Below, piece by piece: positions 56,758 through 64,000 of a stretch of DNA of 64,000 nt (within the stretch, counting starts at the first letter, position 1; every line of letters starts with the position of its first letter). The notes below the pieces were generated by a model, which made no database searches, was not told where the DNA came from, and was given only the letters and a program-made list of their open reading frames with translations. Both the position numbers and the translations under genes were made by a program. Location of the stretch: contig JABBOY010000035.1 in the NCBI GenBank assembly GCA_012927585.1, forward strand, positions 166,875 to 230,874, given 5' to 3'. This DNA is from Glaciimonas sp. (lineage in GTDB: Bacteria; Pseudomonadota; Gammaproteobacteria; Burkholderiales; Burkholderiaceae_D).

Positions 56758-56952
56758 CTATTTTCGTGTCTGTAGCAGCTTCACCACAGCAAGATGGCCA
56801 TTTTCATCCGCCATTTGCAGCACGGTTTTGCCACGATTGTCGACCATGGCGGTATCCGCGCCGTGGTCCAGCAGCGCTTGCGTGGTTTCAGGATAGCAGG
56901 AAGCGCCTGCCCACAGGGCATACGGGCAGTTTGGTCGAAGTTGCCAGGTCAC
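56758..56952 (-). pseudogene. Ankyrin-repeat protein fragment (C-terminal)
   Basis: The 64-codon frame ends with TTQALLDHGADTAMVDNRGKTVLQMADENGHLAVVKLLQTRK, one and a half ankyrin repeats closing on a natural stop. Nothing upstream continues the protein; the broken ISAs1 copy begins 80 bp away. Likely the tail of a gene disrupted by IS insertion or deletion. Confidence 0.55.
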
Positions 56953-57591
56953 TCACCCCATGGCATCGGTGGGGGTGGGGGCCGCAGGAGGAGTACTGAC
57001 TGGCCTGGTACTGCACTTGTGGGCCTGCGCTGGCCGGCGCGATTCAATGCGTCCGTGATCCTTTTCGCAGGCGTCATCCGGCTTTGCGTCTAATGCCTGG
57101 TACTGGTGCTGCGCGGCGATTTCAAAGAATTCGCCTACCTGCTCATGCAAATTGCCATGATTGCCTTTCAAGGCCAGGACGTAGTGAGCACCTTGCGCAA
57201 CAATCGCCTTCTTGCCTAAGCGATGATGGTGGGACCCCCGTATGGTCTTGCCGTCAATGGCGACCACCTGCCCGACCAGCGGGCCGCAGATGGTCGATAC
57301 CCACCGGGTAAAACAGGCCTGAAATGTTGTACTGTTCATGGCGGCAAAGAGTCGGCCAATCGTATCGTGGGAGGGGATGCCATTTTTCAACGGAATATAT
57401 TGCCGCAACCATTCAAGCTTGGCTTCCCCCCACATTTCAACCGCCTCCCAGTCATCTGCGCCGCATACCACCGCACACACAGTCAACACTAAAATATCCA
57501 GAAATGGTGGTACGTCCTTCCAACGACCCTTGGATCGGGCATGTCGGCAAAGCTCTCCATTAACTTCACCAAGCCTGATTTTTCCATTCAC
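56953..57591 (-). pseudogene. Truncated ISAs1-family transposase
   Basis: The first ~186 residues match the transposase at 53065-53736 with few changes (for example GEFFEIAAQHQYQALDAKPDDA against GELFEIAEQYNCQAIEAKPDDT), up to CEKDHGRIESRR. The last 26 codons (PAQAHKCSTRPVS and onward) are unrelated sequence read through past the truncation at 57034. The catalytic C-terminus is absent. Confidence 0.85.
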
Positions 57592-57683
57592 TGCCTCACT
57601 TACAAAGAGGGACAGTAAACCTGAATTTTCATTTGTTTACAACTACATTTTTAAACCCTCGATCGCAAACGACTTTTGATGCG
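57034..57683 (-). mobile_element. ISAs1-family remnant, 5' portion
   Basis: 650 bp sharing the right end (to GATGCG at 57683) with the copy at 53828, cut off inside the transposase gene at 57034. Same orientation as the first copy. Between 57684 and 57862, upstream of bzdV, I see no gene; TGATACATATATTGTAATGG near 57798 could hold a -10 for the bzd genes. Confidence 0.7.
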
Positions 57684-57862
57684 ATTGCCTTGCTATTTTA
57701 AGTTTACACATCGTCATTTCTCGTTGACAGAGTTAAAACCACAATATAGAATCAAAACATGCAAGATAATTCATGTAATAATCTTCTTAATGTACTATGA
57801 TACATATATTGTAATGGCCGTGCCGATACGCGCAAGGGCTGCTCCGGGAGGTGGGTGTACTG

Positions 57863-60421
57863 ATGGATACAAAAACTCAAGCTGTTACCTGGTGGAAATC
57901 CGGCAAACCTGCTGCAGCCGCGTTGTTTGGCCCATTAGTAGAGATCACGATCGATGATAAAACCGTGTCCGCCCCTGCCGGCAGCTCGGTGCTGTCGGCA
58001 GCAACCGCAGCCGGCTTGTATATACCAGCGCTGTGCGCGCATCCCGATCTGCCGCCGTCATGCCAGCGCGGCGACAAGGACGGCGGCTGCGGCTTGTGCG
58101 TGGTACACGTTACCGGTGAAGACGCGCCGCAAAAGTCGTGTTCGATGATGGTCGAGGCTGGCCTGTCGATCAGCACTACATCGCCGGAGATCAATCGACT
58201 GCGCACAGCCGCGGTTGCCAAAACGCTCACCACTCATCCGCATGTCTGCCTGACTTGCCCGCAGCGCGACGGCTGCAGCCGCACCACCTGCTCGTATGGC
58301 AACCCGGTCGAGACGCGCTGCTGCTCGATCTTCAATAGCTGTGAACTGCGCAAGGTTTCCGACTACATCGGCATCCCGAATACCACGCCGCCCTACAAAC
58401 CGGCACGCTTGCCGGTGGTGCTGGACGAACCGTTTTACGACCGCGACTATAACCTGTGCATCGACTGCCGCCGCTGCCTGGTCGCCTGCAACGACGTGCG
58501 CGGCGTCGGCTGCCTCGAAGTAAAAGAAACCGACGGCCGCAAATGGGTCGGCACCATCAAGCCGACGCTGCTCGAATCGGGCTGCAAATTCTGCAGCGCC
58601 TGCGTCGAAGTGTGCCCGACCGGAGCGCTGCTGGATCGCACGCTCGATGTTTCACGCAAAGAACAAACACAGGTGCCGTGCAAGGCCGCCTGCCCGGCCG
58701 GGATCGACGTACCGCGCTACGTGCAGTTGGTCGGCCTCGGTAAGTACAGCGAAGCGACGGCGGTGGTACGCGAAAAGCTGCCGTTCCCCGGCATCCTCGG
58801 CCGCGCCTGCTTCAGCCCGTGCGAATCGGCCTGCCGCCGCAAGCATCTGGATCAACCGCTGTCGATCCGCAGCCTGAAACGGCTGGCCGCCGACAACGAC
58901 ACTGGCCTCTGGCGCGCGCTGTCCAAACAATTACCGGCCACTGGCCGCAAGGCTGCCGTGATCGGCGCCGGTCCGGCCGGCCTGACCACCGCCTATTACC
59001 TAGCGAAGAAGGGCCACGCAGTTACCATATTCGAAGCGCTGCCAGCTGCCGGCGGCATGGTGCGCTACGGCATCCCATCGTACCGGGTGCCACTCGACGT
59101 GATCGACCGCGAAGTGGCGGAAGTCGAGCAACTTGGGGTCGAATTCCGTTTCAATAGCCGCGTCGAGAATATCGACACGCTGATGAACCAGGGCTTTGAA
59201 TCGGTTTTCATCGGCATCGGCACCCAGGGCGGCGACAAGCTCGGGATTCCCGGCGACGACTTGCCGAACGTGATCGACAGCCCGAGCTTCCTGCGCGCCG
59301 CTGCGCTGGGCAAGGTCGGCACCCCGGAATCTGACATCATGGTCGGCAAGCATGTCGCGGTGATCGGCGGCGGCAATGTCGCCACTGACAATTGCCGCTC
59401 CTCGCGCCGACTGGGTGGCAAACAAGACAGCATGCGGGTTGATTTGATTTACCGCCGCACTCGCGACGAGATGCCGGCACGCGAGGACGAAGTCCAGGGC
59501 TGTCTGGATGAAGGCGTAAACCTGCGCTTCCTGACCGCGCCGAAGAAAATCGAATTGAATCCGGATGGCGCCAGCCTTCTGAAAGTGACCTACGCCAGGA
59601 TGGAACTGGGCGCGGCCGACGCCAGCGGCCGCCGCCGTCCGGTCGAAATTGCCGGCAGCGAATTCAAGGAGGAAGTCGACCTGGTGATCGCCGCGATCGG
59701 CCAGCATGCGCAAAGCTTCGACGGTTTCGGCGTCCAGACCGGCAAGGGCGGGCGCATCCAGGTGCGCGAGGACTCTCTGCTAACCAGCCGTCCCGGCGTG
59801 TTTGCCGGCGGCGACGTCGTGCTCGGGCCGGCCAGCCTGATCGAGGCGGTGGCGCAGGGCCGCAAGGCTGCCGCCGCAATGGATGCGTTCCTCGGCGGTG
59901 ACGGCAACATCGAAGAAAAACTATTGCCGGACGACTGGGATACCGACCCGCATATCGGACGCGAGGAAGGCTTCAACCAGAAACAACGGCTGCATCCGAT
60001 CTTCATCGCCAACGACCAGCGCAACAATTGGAACGAGGTCGAACTTGGCTTCGACGCCGCATCGGCACAGGCCGAAGCGCTACGCTGCCTGAAGTGCAAC
60101 CTGGCGGCCAAGCTTGAGGGCATGGTGCTGCCGCCGGAAGCCTGGCTCGATTTCACCGAGTGCGAGGTGGCCGGCATTTGTACCGAATCGGGCGTGTTCC
60201 AGTTGCTCGATGCCGACAAGAACGTGCTGACCATCAAGGGCGTCGAGAACCTGCAACAAGGGTTGAGCGAACAGCTCGGCCGCAACGCCGATGCCCGCCA
60301 CTTCATTTTCGAAGAAGCGCCGATGTACACCCAGCGCGAAAGCCAGGTCATGCAAGCCTACCTGCAGCAGCACGGCAAGATGCCGGGCGGCGGCTCGGAT
60401 GAGCTGGACGACTTGTTCTAA
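57863..60421 (+). CDS. bzdV: BzdV-like iron-sulfur flavoprotein (probable NAD(P)H:ferredoxin oxidoreductase)
   Basis: 852 aa from ATG 57863, GGGAGG upstream. Order of domains: 2Fe-2S region (VSAPAGSSVLSAA, CAHPDLPPSCQRGDKDGGCGLCVV), His/Cys segment CLTCPQRDGCSRTTC, two 4Fe-4S motifs (CIDCRRCLVACNDV and CKFCSACVEVCPTG), then a GltD-like part with CKAACPAGIDVPRYV, FAD fold VIGAGPAGLTTAYYLAKKG and NAD(P) fold VIGGGNVATDNCRSSRR. In Azoarcus bzd operons this protein is thought to regenerate reduced ferredoxin for benzoyl-CoA reductase. It heads bzdWXY here, the same order as in Azoarcus. The reductase subunits themselves are not in the window. Confidence 0.85.
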   Translation: MDTKTQAVTWWKSGKPAAAALFGPLVEITIDDKTVSAPAGSSVLSAATAAGLYIPALCAHPDLPPSCQRGDKDGGCGLCVVHVTGEDAPQKSCSMMVEAGLSISTTSPEINRLRTAAVAKTLTTHPHVCLTCPQRDGCSRTTCSYGNPVETRCCSIFNSCELRKVSDYIGIPNTTPPYKPARLPVVLDEPFYDRDYNLCIDCRRCLVACNDVRGVGCLEVKETDGRKWVGTIKPTLLESGCKFCSACVEVCPTGALLDRTLDVSRKEQTQVPCKAACPAGIDVPRYVQLVGLGKYSEATAVVREKLPFPGILGRACFSPCESACRRKHLDQPLSIRSLKRLAADNDTGLWRALSKQLPATGRKAAVIGAGPAGLTTAYYLAKKGHAVTIFEALPAAGGMVRYGIPSYRVPLDVIDREVAEVEQLGVEFRFNSRVENIDTLMNQGFESVFIGIGTQGGDKLGIPGDDLPNVIDSPSFLRAAALGKVGTPESDIMVGKHVAVIGGGNVATDNCRSSRRLGGKQDSMRVDLIYRRTRDEMPAREDEVQGCLDEGVNLRFLTAPKKIELNPDGASLLKVTYARMELGAADASGRRRPVEIAGSEFKEEVDLVIAAIGQHAQSFDGFGVQTGKGGRIQVREDSLLTSRPGVFAGGDVVLGPASLIEAVAQGRKAAAAMDAFLGGDGNIEEKLLPDDWDTDPHIGREEGFNQKQRLHPIFIANDQRNNWNEVELGFDAASAQAEALRCLKCNLAAKLEGMVLPPEAWLDFTECEVAGICTESGVFQLLDADKNVLTIKGVENLQQGLSEQLGRNADARHFIFEEAPMYTQRESQVMQAYLQQHGKMPGGGSDELDDLF

Positions 60422-60439
60422 GCGCGAAAAGGAAAACTC

Positions 60440-60628
60440 ATGGCACAGGTAATCGATTTCCGGACCCGGCGCGAAGTACAACCATCGGCTTCGCCCGACC
60501 TAAAAATGTGCTGCACCCGCTGCGGCGCAGACGTCTGGACTATTTTGCAGGGCGGTCAGGTTTGTTGCAGCGATTGCGAAGAGACCTGCCCGTACCGCAT
60601 TAACTTAAACCACGAGGCCTTGCAATGA
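60440..60628 (+). CDS. Small Cys-rich (zinc-ribbon-like) protein in the bzd cluster
   Basis: 62 aa, ATG 60440 with AAAAGGAAAA upstream. After MAQVIDFRTRREV come CCTRCGADVW and VCCSDCEETCP, giving two CxxC-type knuckles plus extra Cys, able to bind zinc or an iron-sulfur cluster. Its TGA overlaps the next ATG (ATGA), so it is translated with bzdW. I do not recognise a described family; role in the pathway unknown. Confidence 0.7.
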   Translation: MAQVIDFRTRREVQPSASPDLKMCCTRCGADVWTILQGGQVCCSDCEETCPYRINLNHEALQ

Positions 60629-61398
60629 CCGGATTCAAATACATCACCTATACGTCTGACAACGGACTAATCACGCTCACGCTGAACAAGCCGCCTTATA
60701 ACGTGCTCGACATCGAGATGATGGAAGAATTGAACAATGCGCTTGACGAAGCAGCCAAGGATGAGTCGGCAAAAGTCTTGATGATTACTGCCAAGGGCGA
60801 GAAAGTATTTTCCGCCGGTGTCGATGTCATGGACCATACGCCCGACAAGGTGGTGCTGATGATCGAAGTGTTCCACGGCATCCTGAAGCGCCTGATGGTT
60901 TTCCCGTTGCCGACAGTGGCAGCCTTGAACGGCTCGGCCATGGGCGGCGGCTGCGAACTGGCGATTGCCTGCGACATGGCGGTTGCGACCGAAGAAACCA
61001 AGCTGGGTCAGCCGGAAATCAAGCTTGGCGTATTCCCGCCGATCGCGGCGATCCTGATGCCGAAGGTGATGCCCCTGGCCAGAGCGATGGAATTGCTGCT
61101 GGGCGGCAACCTGATCGATGCCCAGGAAGCGAAGAGCCTTGGCTTGCTCAACCGCGTGTTCCCACGCGCCACGTTCGAGCAAGATGCGCGCGCATTTGTC
61201 GAGCAATTCCTGGTGCAATCGCGCGTCGCGCTAATGTATACCAAGCGCGCGATTCGGGAAGCCTCCGGCAAGCCGTTCTTCGAAGCGCTGTTCTGGGTCG
61301 AGCAAACCTATCTGAAGGAACTGATGTCCACCGACGATGCCATCGAAGGATTGAACTCTTTCATGGAAAAACGCAAGCCAGTATGGAAAAACAAGTAG
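60625..61398 (+). CDS. bzdW: Cyclohexa-1,5-dienecarbonyl-CoA hydratase
   Basis: 257 aa crotonase-fold enzyme. Adds water to the diene made by benzoyl-CoA reductase, giving 6-hydroxycyclohex-1-ene-1-carbonyl-CoA. Oxyanion-hole segments FSAGVDVMDHTPDKV and NGSAMGGGCELAIACDMAVA, then LGQPEIKLGVFPPIAAILMP. The neighbours had and oah make this assignment firm over a general enoyl-CoA hydratase. Also named dch. Confidence 0.93.
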   Translation: MTGFKYITYTSDNGLITLTLNKPPYNVLDIEMMEELNNALDEAAKDESAKVLMITAKGEKVFSAGVDVMDHTPDKVVLMIEVFHGILKRLMVFPLPTVAALNGSAMGGGCELAIACDMAVATEETKLGQPEIKLGVFPPIAAILMPKVMPLARAMELLLGGNLIDAQEAKSLGLLNRVFPRATFEQDARAFVEQFLVQSRVALMYTKRAIREASGKPFFEALFWVEQTYLKELMSTDDAIEGLNSFMEKRKPVWKNK

Positions 61399-61422
61399 TG
61401 CATTAATTAAAAGAGAGGCAAC

Positions 61423-62493
61423 ATGATTCCGAAAACCATACACACTTGGCAGATGACCGAGCCGGGAAAACTGGTACGCACCGAGCTTCCGATGCCGGCG
61501 CTGCAAGCCGGTGAAGCACTGGTCCAGATTCACGGCTGCGGCGTATGCCACACCGATCTATCCTATTTTTACATGGGAGTGCCGACCGTCCAGAAGCCGC
61601 CGCTGTCGCTCGGCCACGAAATATCCGGTGTGGTCATCGCCTGCGATGACGCAACTCTGGTCGGCAAGGAAGTGATTGTGCCGGCGGTGCTGCCATGTAA
61701 TGAGTGCGCAATCTGCAAATCCGGGCGCGGCAACCGCTGCCTGAATCAAAAGATGCCAGGAAATTCGATGGGCATTTACGGCGGCTTCTCCAGCCACATT
61801 CCGGTGCCGTCCAGGGATCTGTGTGTGGTGCATGACCGCGGCAACATCCCGCTCGCGCACCTGTCGGTGGTCGCCGATGCGGTGACCACGCCGTACCAGG
61901 CGGCCAAGCGCGCGAAGCTCAAGACCGACGATCTAGTTATAGTGATCGGGGCCGCCGGCGGCGTCGGCAGCTTCATGGTCCAGGTCGCCAAGGGCATGGG
62001 TGCCAAGGCGGTAGTCGGCATCGACATCAACGAAGAGAAACTCGAGTTCATCAAGGGCTACGGTGCCGACTTTACGATCAACCCGAAAGGCAAGAGCGCC
62101 AAGGAAGTCAAAGAGTTGTTCAAGGGCTTCTGCAAGGAAAATGGCATCCCGTCGAATTACGGCTGGAAGATTTTTGAAGTCACCGGCACCCAGTCGGGAC
62201 AGGAACTGGCGCTATCGTTGCTGTCCTTCGTCGGCACGCTGGTCGTCGTCGGCTACGGTACCGCAGAAACATCGTACATGCTGTCCAAACTGATGGCGTT
62301 CGATGCCGAATTGATCGGGTCCTGGGGCTGCCTGCCCTCGTACTATTCAGAGGTGCGCGACATGTGCATCGACGGCAGGATCGTTCTGGAACCTTTCGTG
62401 GAAACCCGCCCGATGAGCCAGATCGCCCAGGTATTCGATGAAGCACATCACGGCAAACTGAAACGGCGCGTGATTCTGACCCCCGATTTCTGA
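61423..62493 (+). CDS. bzdX: 6-hydroxycyclohex-1-ene-1-carbonyl-CoA dehydrogenase
   Basis: 356 aa zinc-dependent alcohol dehydrogenase. Catalytic zinc site CGVCHTDLSYFYMG and GHE (LGHEISG), structural zinc cysteines CNECAICKSGRGNRC, and Rossmann motif GAAGGVGSFMVQVAKGMGAK. Oxidises the hydroxy group to the 6-oxo compound with NAD+. AAGAGAGGC precedes the ATG. Also named had. Confidence 0.93.
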   Translation: MIPKTIHTWQMTEPGKLVRTELPMPALQAGEALVQIHGCGVCHTDLSYFYMGVPTVQKPPLSLGHEISGVVIACDDATLVGKEVIVPAVLPCNECAICKSGRGNRCLNQKMPGNSMGIYGGFSSHIPVPSRDLCVVHDRGNIPLAHLSVVADAVTTPYQAAKRAKLKTDDLVIVIGAAGGVGSFMVQVAKGMGAKAVVGIDINEEKLEFIKGYGADFTINPKGKSAKEVKELFKGFCKENGIPSNYGWKIFEVTGTQSGQELALSLLSFVGTLVVVGYGTAETSYMLSKLMAFDAELIGSWGCLPSYYSEVRDMCIDGRIVLEPFVETRPMSQIAQVFDEAHHGKLKRRVILTPDF

Positions 62494-62533
62494 AACTGCA
62501 CAACATACACGAACAACCCCAAGGAGAATTAAC

Positions 62534-63664
62534 ATGGCATTGGAATGGCTACGCAGGGAAAACGATCTTAAGGATCATCAACTTTTCGATCAAAGCCACT
62601 ATGGAACGGAAGCGCCGTCGGTAATCTATGAGGAACGCCCGGTAATCGACGACAAGGGCCAGCCTGTCGACGGCCTGTTCTCGGCCTGGATCTGGCTCAA
62701 CAATCCGGCCCAATACAACTCCTACACCACAGAAATGGTGAAGGGCATCATCGCCGGATTTCAGAAGGCATCCAGCGACCGTAAGATCGTTGCCGTCATC
62801 TTCACCGCAGTCGGTGAAAAGGCATTCTGCACCGGCGGCAATACTTCCGAGTACTCGTCCTATTACTCCAAGCGTCCCAATGAATACGGCGAGTACATGG
62901 ACTTGTTCAATGCGATGGTGGACGGCATTCTCAACTGCAAAAAACCGGTCATCTCCCGCGTCAACGGCATACGCGTCGCCGGCGGCCAGGAAATCGGCAT
63001 GGCGACAGATCTAACGGTTTCCTCCGATCTGGCAATTTACGGTCAGGCCGGCCCGAAACACGGCTCGGCGCCGGACGGCGGCTCGACCGACTTCCTGCCA
63101 TGGTTCCTGAACATGGAAGATGCAATGTACAACTGTGTCTCCTGCGAAACCTGGAGCGCCTACAAGATGAAGGCCAAGAACCTGCTGACAAAGGTTGTGC
63201 CGGTGCTCAAGAAGGACGGCAAGTGGGTTCGCAATCCTATGGTTCGCACCGACACCTATGTTGACGATGGCGAAATCGTGTATGGCGAACCGGTGTCGAA
63301 AGAAGAAGCGGTCAAGGCCAAGGCTTTGATGGCCGAGTGCAGTACTGACTTCGAACTGCTGGACAAGGAAGTCAACGCCCTGATCTGGAAGTTCAGCAAC
63401 CTGTTCCCACACTGCCTGATGAAGTCGATCGACGGCATTCGCGCCAAGAAGAAATTCTTCTGGGATCAGATGAAGCTGCCGAACCGCCACTGGCTGGCAG
63501 CCAACATGAATTACGAAGCCTATCTCGGTTTCAATGCATTCGACGCGAAAAAGGTCACCGGCAAGGACGTGATCGATTTCATCAAATTCCGTCAACTGGT
63601 GGCCGAAGGTCATGTGTTCGACGACAAGTTTGCGGAACAGGTGCTGGCCAAGCCGAAGGCCTGA
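62534..63664 (+). CDS. bzdY: 6-oxocyclohex-1-ene-1-carbonyl-CoA hydrolase (ring cleaving)
   Basis: 376 aa, longer than ordinary crotonases, as is typical of this family. Hydrolytic ring opening gives 3-hydroxypimelyl-CoA. Segments AFCTGGNTSEYSSYYSKRP, RVNGIRVAGGQEIGMATDLTV and GPKHGSAPDGGSTDFLPWFL are characteristic of Oah. CCAAGGAG upstream of ATG 62534. The gene is followed by a terminator, closing the segment. Also named oah. Confidence 0.95.
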   Translation: MALEWLRRENDLKDHQLFDQSHYGTEAPSVIYEERPVIDDKGQPVDGLFSAWIWLNNPAQYNSYTTEMVKGIIAGFQKASSDRKIVAVIFTAVGEKAFCTGGNTSEYSSYYSKRPNEYGEYMDLFNAMVDGILNCKKPVISRVNGIRVAGGQEIGMATDLTVSSDLAIYGQAGPKHGSAPDGGSTDFLPWFLNMEDAMYNCVSCETWSAYKMKAKNLLTKVVPVLKKDGKWVRNPMVRTDTYVDDGEIVYGEPVSKEEAVKAKALMAECSTDFELLDKEVNALIWKFSNLFPHCLMKSIDGIRAKKKFFWDQMKLPNRHWLAANMNYEAYLGFNAFDAKKVTGKDVIDFIKFRQLVAEGHVFDDKFAEQVLAKPKA

Positions 63665-63687
63665 GCCAGAACCAGCAACAACCGACA

Positions 63688-63714
63688 GAGGCCCGTGTCA
63701 ACGGGCCTTATTTT
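63688..63714 (+). terminator. Rho-independent terminator after bzdY
   Basis: AGGCCCGT-GTCA-ACGGGCCT followed by TATTTT. The remainder of 63709-63891 shows no gene; GTATACAGTATCCATCAG near 63830 may hold promoter sequence for the next gene. Confidence 0.85.
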
Positions 63715-63891
63715 CACTGCTCTAACTAGGATTACTCGGGTTGCCGCCGGCTGATCATGAAATTCCGGCCACAGCTCAACTTTGCCTCAATTTGAATACC
63801 TGCGGAATTGACACGCCGCTTTCTAATGTATACAGTATCCATCAGTGGCCCTGAGCCAATGCAATACTCAGCACATCATAGGAGAAGATAA

Positions 63892-64000
63892 GTGACCAGA
63901 CCCGGAGAGCACAAGCTCAAGCACCTGTTCCAGCCCGGCAAGATTGGCAAGTTCCCGACCAGGAACATGATCAAGTACGGTGCCTGCTGCGTCTCGAACT
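63892..64000 (+). CDS. Old-Yellow-Enzyme-family FMN oxidoreductase (N-terminal part only)
   Basis: GTG start at 63892 with AGGAGAAG upstream; 36 codons remain before the window ends. EHKLKHLFQPGKIGKFPTRNMIKYG matches the opening strand of OYE/2-enoate reductase-like proteins (LFEPIKIG...L-NRI). Members with dienoyl- or enoate-reducing activity occur beside aromatic and cyclic-acid degradation genes. Substrate not predictable from this stub. Confidence 0.65.
   Translation, partial: MTRPGEHKLKHLFQPGKIGKFPTRNMIKYGACCVSN

Noticed and set aside
1..64000. CRISPR array
   Set aside because: No regularly spaced direct repeats with unique spacers were found; the repeats present are dispersed palindromes.

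Overview
The window looks like a chromosome segment of a facultatively denitrifying betaproteobacterium. The order ubiD / aminotransferase-nusB-ribH-ribBA-ribE-ribD-nrdR-glyA, and the recR-ybaB-dnaX block, recall Burkholderiales such as Oxalobacteraceae. Nitrous-oxide respiration genes and an Azoarcus-type anaerobic benzoyl-CoA segment point to anaerobic respiration on aromatic compounds. The taxonomic placement is inferred from gene content only.

Layout. 1-4.4 kb: nosZ followed by nosR (minus strand; nosR runs off the left edge). 4.7-14.3 kb: an OsmC-type protein diverging from a BigR/SqrR-like ArsR regulator, which heads a run of DUF2892, RND adaptor, sulfide:quinone oxidoreductase, RND permease, DUF2892, DUF302 and a TolC-type outer-membrane factor. 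I read this as a sulfide/sulfane-sulfur-responsive oxidation and efflux locus; it is the best candidate here for an undescribed system. 14.3-29.6 kb: housekeeping genes (phosphoesterase, hrpA, argA, yggX, rpiA, tal, an SsuABC/TauABC-type importer, recR, ybaB, dnaX). 30-34.3 kb: a second RND pump (MdtABC-like). 34.6 kb: SRP RNA. 34.8-45.6 kb: ubiD, a lytic transglycosylase, an aminotransferase, nusB, the riboflavin genes, nrdR, and glyA behind a ZTP riboswitch. 45.9-51.6 kb: an FbpB/FbpC-type iron importer without its binding protein, and a DUF349 protein. 51.9-52.2 kb: tRNA-Leu(UAA) interrupted by a group I intron, with a degenerate second tRNA-Leu 5' half beside it. 52.8-57.7 kb: two ISAs1-family copies (one with two in-frame stops, one truncated) flanking a TonB-dependent receptor and an ankyrin-repeat fragment. 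57.9-63.7 kb: the lower benzoyl-CoA segment in the order bzdV, a small Cys-rich ORF, bzdW, bzdX, bzdY, then the start of an Old-Yellow-Enzyme-family gene.

Intergenic space holds at least nine copies of a 60-80 bp AT-rich palindromic repeat (GGAGTAT...ATACTCC ends around a CCGCAT/ATGCGG core). It also holds REP-like GC-rich hairpins of other types. The dnaX gene carries an A9 run positioned to give a short gamma product by slippage.

In combination, the nos genes remove N2O, the bzd genes supply electrons from aromatic acids through the cyclohexadienoyl-CoA branch, and the SQR locus would feed or detoxify sulfide. The bzd block looks richer in G+C than its IS-rich left flank, which suggests acquisition.
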